A stretch of DNA of 32,340 nucleotides from Actinacidiphila rubida (GTDB lineage Bacteria > Actinomycetota > Actinomycetes > Streptomycetales > Streptomycetaceae), in contig NZ_FODD01000063.1 of NCBI RefSeq assembly GCF_900110255.1, positions 1 to 32,340 on the forward strand, read 5' to 3'. Below are positions 30,681 to 32,340 of the stretch, one piece after another. The translations under genes were made by a program, and so were the position numbers. The notes under the pieces were generated by a model. The model saw nothing but the letters and a program-made list of their open reading frames with translations, searched no databases and had not been told where the DNA came from. Position 1 is the stretch's first letter. The number at the start of each line of letters is the position of its first letter.

Positions 30681-30812
30681 GCGACGCGGCGCCTTCGTCG
30701 TCGAACACCTCCGCCATTACCGCGAGCGTGACGGGTGATTTCTTCCGGTCGGCGGCGCGGTGGTAAGCCTGGAGCGGCGGTCAGGTGGCGGGGCGGTGGA
30801 GGTGCGGAACGC

Positions 30813-31931
30813 GTGAAGACGCTGAGCGGCCGGCTGGATCAGGAGGCTCCGCTTCCTGTGGTGCTGGTCGGTGCGGGCAAGGTCGCCCACGCCGCCCACC
30901 TGCGGGAACTGCGTGATCTTCGCAACGTTCTGCGGCTCGTGGCGGTCGTCGAGGACGCCCCGGAGCGGGTCTCGGCGCTGCGCGAGGAGGGGTTTCCGGA
31001 CATCGTCGTGGCCGGCGACCTGGATCGCGCGGTGGCGGCCGGCGCCCGCGCGGCCCTGGTCTGCACGCCGTGGTGGACGCACCGCGAGGTGGTGCTCGCC
31101 TGCCTGGCCCGCGGTCTGCCCGTGCTGTGCGAGAAGCCCGTGAGCCTGGACCTGGCCGAGATCGACGAGCTGGCCGCGGCGGAGCGGGCGGCCGGCGTGC
31201 CCGTCGCCGCCGCGTACATGAAACGGCACGATCCGGTCGTCGGGCTGTTCGTCGCGCACTGCCGGGACCGGCTGGCCGCCGGGCGGCGGCTCGCCGTCGA
31301 CGTCCACGACCCCAACGCGCCGCACCAGGTCGCGCACCTCCTGCCGTACGACCCGCCGCCCTTCGGCCCGCAGCCGCCGCCGGCCCGCGAGGCGCTGGAA
31401 CGCGCGCTGGGACCCGCCGCGGACGAGGGGCAGCGCGAGGCGTACGCGCGCGGGCTCGGCGGCTCCCTGGTGCACCAGATCAACATCGTGCACGCGGTGC
31501 TCGACGGCGGGCCCGGACTGCACGGCACCCTGCTGCACGCCGACCGGTGGGCGGGTGGCGACTCGGTGAGCTGCCGGTGGCGTCCCACCGAGGACCTGGT
31601 CGTGGACGCCGGCCACGCGCGGCTGCCCGCGCACCGGCGCTACCGCGAGGTGCTCGAGTTCACCGCGGAGGACTCGGTGGCCACGCTCACGTTGCCGTCG
31701 CCGTACGCCCGTGACGAGTCCGCGACGCTCCGTGTCGAGACGTGGGACGCGGCCGGCAGCGTCGGCACGGTGCGCACCATCACCGCGGAGCCCGGCCACA
31801 CCGGGTTCCGCCGCCAGCTCGTCGCCTGGGCCGGCAGCCTCCGGCACGACGCGGGCCCGCCCCTCCCGGGCCTCGCGGACGTCCGCCGCGATACGCGCGT
31901 GCTGTACGAAGCCGCGCTTCGGCTCGCCTGA
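30813..31931 (+). CDS. Gfo/Idh/MocA family oxidoreductase
   Basis: Predicted NAD(P)-dependent sugar or cyclitol dehydrogenase of 372 residues. The Rossmann part opens with VVLVGAGKVAHAAHLRELRDL (about 16-36). ALVCTPWWTHREVVLACLARGLPVLCEKPVSLDLAEID (about 85-122) contains the EKP motif that marks the family. KRHDPVV is the next conserved turn. GGSLVHQINIVHAVLDG carries the His of the usual GG...D/HxxH active-site region. The substrate is unknown. GTG at 30813 follows GGAGGTG. It diverges from the LuxR-type regulator, and no sugar transporter genes are adjacent within the window. Confidence 0.92.
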   Translation: MKTLSGRLDQEAPLPVVLVGAGKVAHAAHLRELRDLRNVLRLVAVVEDAPERVSALREEGFPDIVVAGDLDRAVAAGARAALVCTPWWTHREVVLACLARGLPVLCEKPVSLDLAEIDELAAAERAAGVPVAAAYMKRHDPVVGLFVAHCRDRLAAGRRLAVDVHDPNAPHQVAHLLPYDPPPFGPQPPPAREALERALGPAADEGQREAYARGLGGSLVHQINIVHAVLDGGPGLHGTLLHADRWAGGDSVSCRWRPTEDLVVDAGHARLPAHRRYREVLEFTAEDSVATLTLPSPYARDESATLRVETWDAAGSVGTVRTITAEPGHTGFRRQLVAWAGSLRHDAGPPLPGLADVRRDTRVLYEAALRLA

Positions 31932-31991
31932 ACACGGGGGCCCCCGGGGCTTGTCGGCCGCGCACCGGCCGGTGGGGGTCTCGGTCTACGG

Positions 31992-32008
31992 GGTGCCCCC
32001 GGGGCACC
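31992..32008. terminator. Possible terminator after the Gfo/Idh gene
   Basis: GGTGCCCC-C-GGGGCACC is a perfect 8-bp inverted repeat with a one-base centre, 60 bp after the stop codon. The very short loop is unusual, so it may instead be part of an intergenic repeat. Confidence 0.4.
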
Positions 32009-32041
32009 GTGCCCGTCTGCTGCGCCGTCGTGGCTTGTCGC

Positions 32042-32074
32042 GTTGGGGGCACCTCCCGGCCGAAGGCTGGGGGA
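32042..32074. repeat. 33-nt stem-loop inserted in a Streptomyces intergenic repeat
   Basis: GGGGGCACCTCCCGGCC then GAAGGCTGGGGGA forms a short stem-loop. This sequence type is frequent between Streptomyces genes. Here it stands exactly where copy A reads AACTG in the motif CGCGAGG-AACTG-CGCGAG, so it looks like an insertion or replacement within the ~80-bp repeat type seen at 293. Confidence 0.6.
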
Positions 32075-32340
32075 CCTCGCGCCCCTGGCGGTGCACGTTC
32101 GTGGGTGGGGTCAGGGGCCACTCCGGGAGTGTCTCCTCGAGCTTTGCATGGCGACTCTTCCCGGGACTTACCCGGGGCCTTGCAAAGCTCTGCGGGGACA
32201 CACCCGGATCGTCCCCTTCCGGCCGGTCCCCGTCTGCTGGAGGGCGTTGGCTGTGTCTCATGTCCCCCGCCGCACGGTGGATAAGCGGGAGGGGGTGGGG
32301 AGGAAGTGCTCCCCGCAGAGAAATGTGCGCGGCCCCCGGG
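32075..32340. repeat. Twin-hairpin intergenic repeat, copy B (cut by the window end)
   Basis: Reverse-complement match to 39-305: block 32189-32340 has four substitutions against copy A and block 32075-32140 has one. The intervening hairpin is entirely different. The second hairpin is only half inside the window: its first arm GAAATGTGC is at 32320-32328. With copy A geometry its partner would fall near 32364-32372. Confidence 0.85.
32139..32190 (-). repeat. Variable hairpin of copy B
   Basis: Perfect 10-bp arms GAGCTTTGCA (32139-32148) and TGCAAAGCTC (32181-32190) enclose a 32-nt loop. The loop has its own nested dyad CCCGGG-actta-CCCGGG. The arms differ from those at the same place in copy A, but each copy pairs perfectly with itself. 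All three full hairpins fit an arm pattern GA-R-M-T-K-TGC. Confidence 0.8.

Noticed and set aside
1..32340. A transposon or integrative element bounded by the terminal inverted repeats
   Set aside because: No transposase, integrase or plasmid gene lies inside, and the content is mostly core housekeeping and envelope genes. The flanking sequence looks like a multicopy intergenic repeat.

Overview
The window looks like chromosomal DNA of a Streptomyces or a very close relative. GC content is very high, with strong GC bias at third codon positions. It carries a CvnABCD conservon, a lon gene behind a HAIR (HspR) box, a GH18 chitinase behind DasR-type direct repeats, many secreted cell-wall enzymes, and small intergenic repeats of the kind scattered through Streptomyces genomes. 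I see no tRNA, rRNA, CRISPR array, transposase, integrase or phage structural gene.

Layout. 1-489: intergenic repeats, namely a twin-hairpin element (copy A) and three ~80-bp tandem repeats. 490-3925: GNAT acetyltransferase (-), then lon (+) with its terminator. 3945-6297: secreted GH25 lysozyme (-), MarR regulator (+), PP2C-like protein (-). 6651-11008: conservon cvnA-cvnB-cvnC-cvnD, translationally coupled, followed by a styrene/indole monooxygenase-like flavoprotein (to 12359). 12356-13930: NlpC/P60 endopeptidase (-). 14245-16175: an SDR that lacks its catalytic Tyr/Lys, in an operon with an ECF sigma factor carrying a SnoaL-like tail. 16261-18395: small PH-like protein and chitinase (-). 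18542-21767: small conserved protein (-), TetR (+), AurF-type diiron N-oxygenase (-), and a divergent ferritin-like diiron protein (+). 21821-27041: envelope region with a CapA-like metallophosphatase, a NodB deacetylase, and a coupled SEDS (RodA/FtsW) and class B PBP pair. 27168-28350: pentapeptide-repeat protein and glutathione-peroxidase-like enzyme. 28517-30553: a stretch of apparently lower GC with a Cys-rich small protein, a secreted peptide made almost wholly of NWVP repeats, and a TrmB/LuxR-type regulator. 30813-31931: Gfo/Idh/MocA oxidoreductase. 31932-32340: copy B of the twin-hairpin element, in the opposite orientation.

Functional themes: envelope building and remodelling (lysozyme, NlpC/P60, RodA-PbpA, NodB, CapA, chitinase), signalling (conservon, ECF, MarR, TetR, LuxR), and oxidative chemistry (diiron pair, flavin monooxygenase, GPx).

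Two things look most novel. (1) The intergenic element at both window ends has near-identical flanks but a completely different ~53-nt hairpin whose two arms change together. (2) A small secreted peptide with six NWVP units ends the gene pair that starts with the LuxR-type regulator. All calls come from reading the sequence; no database search was run.
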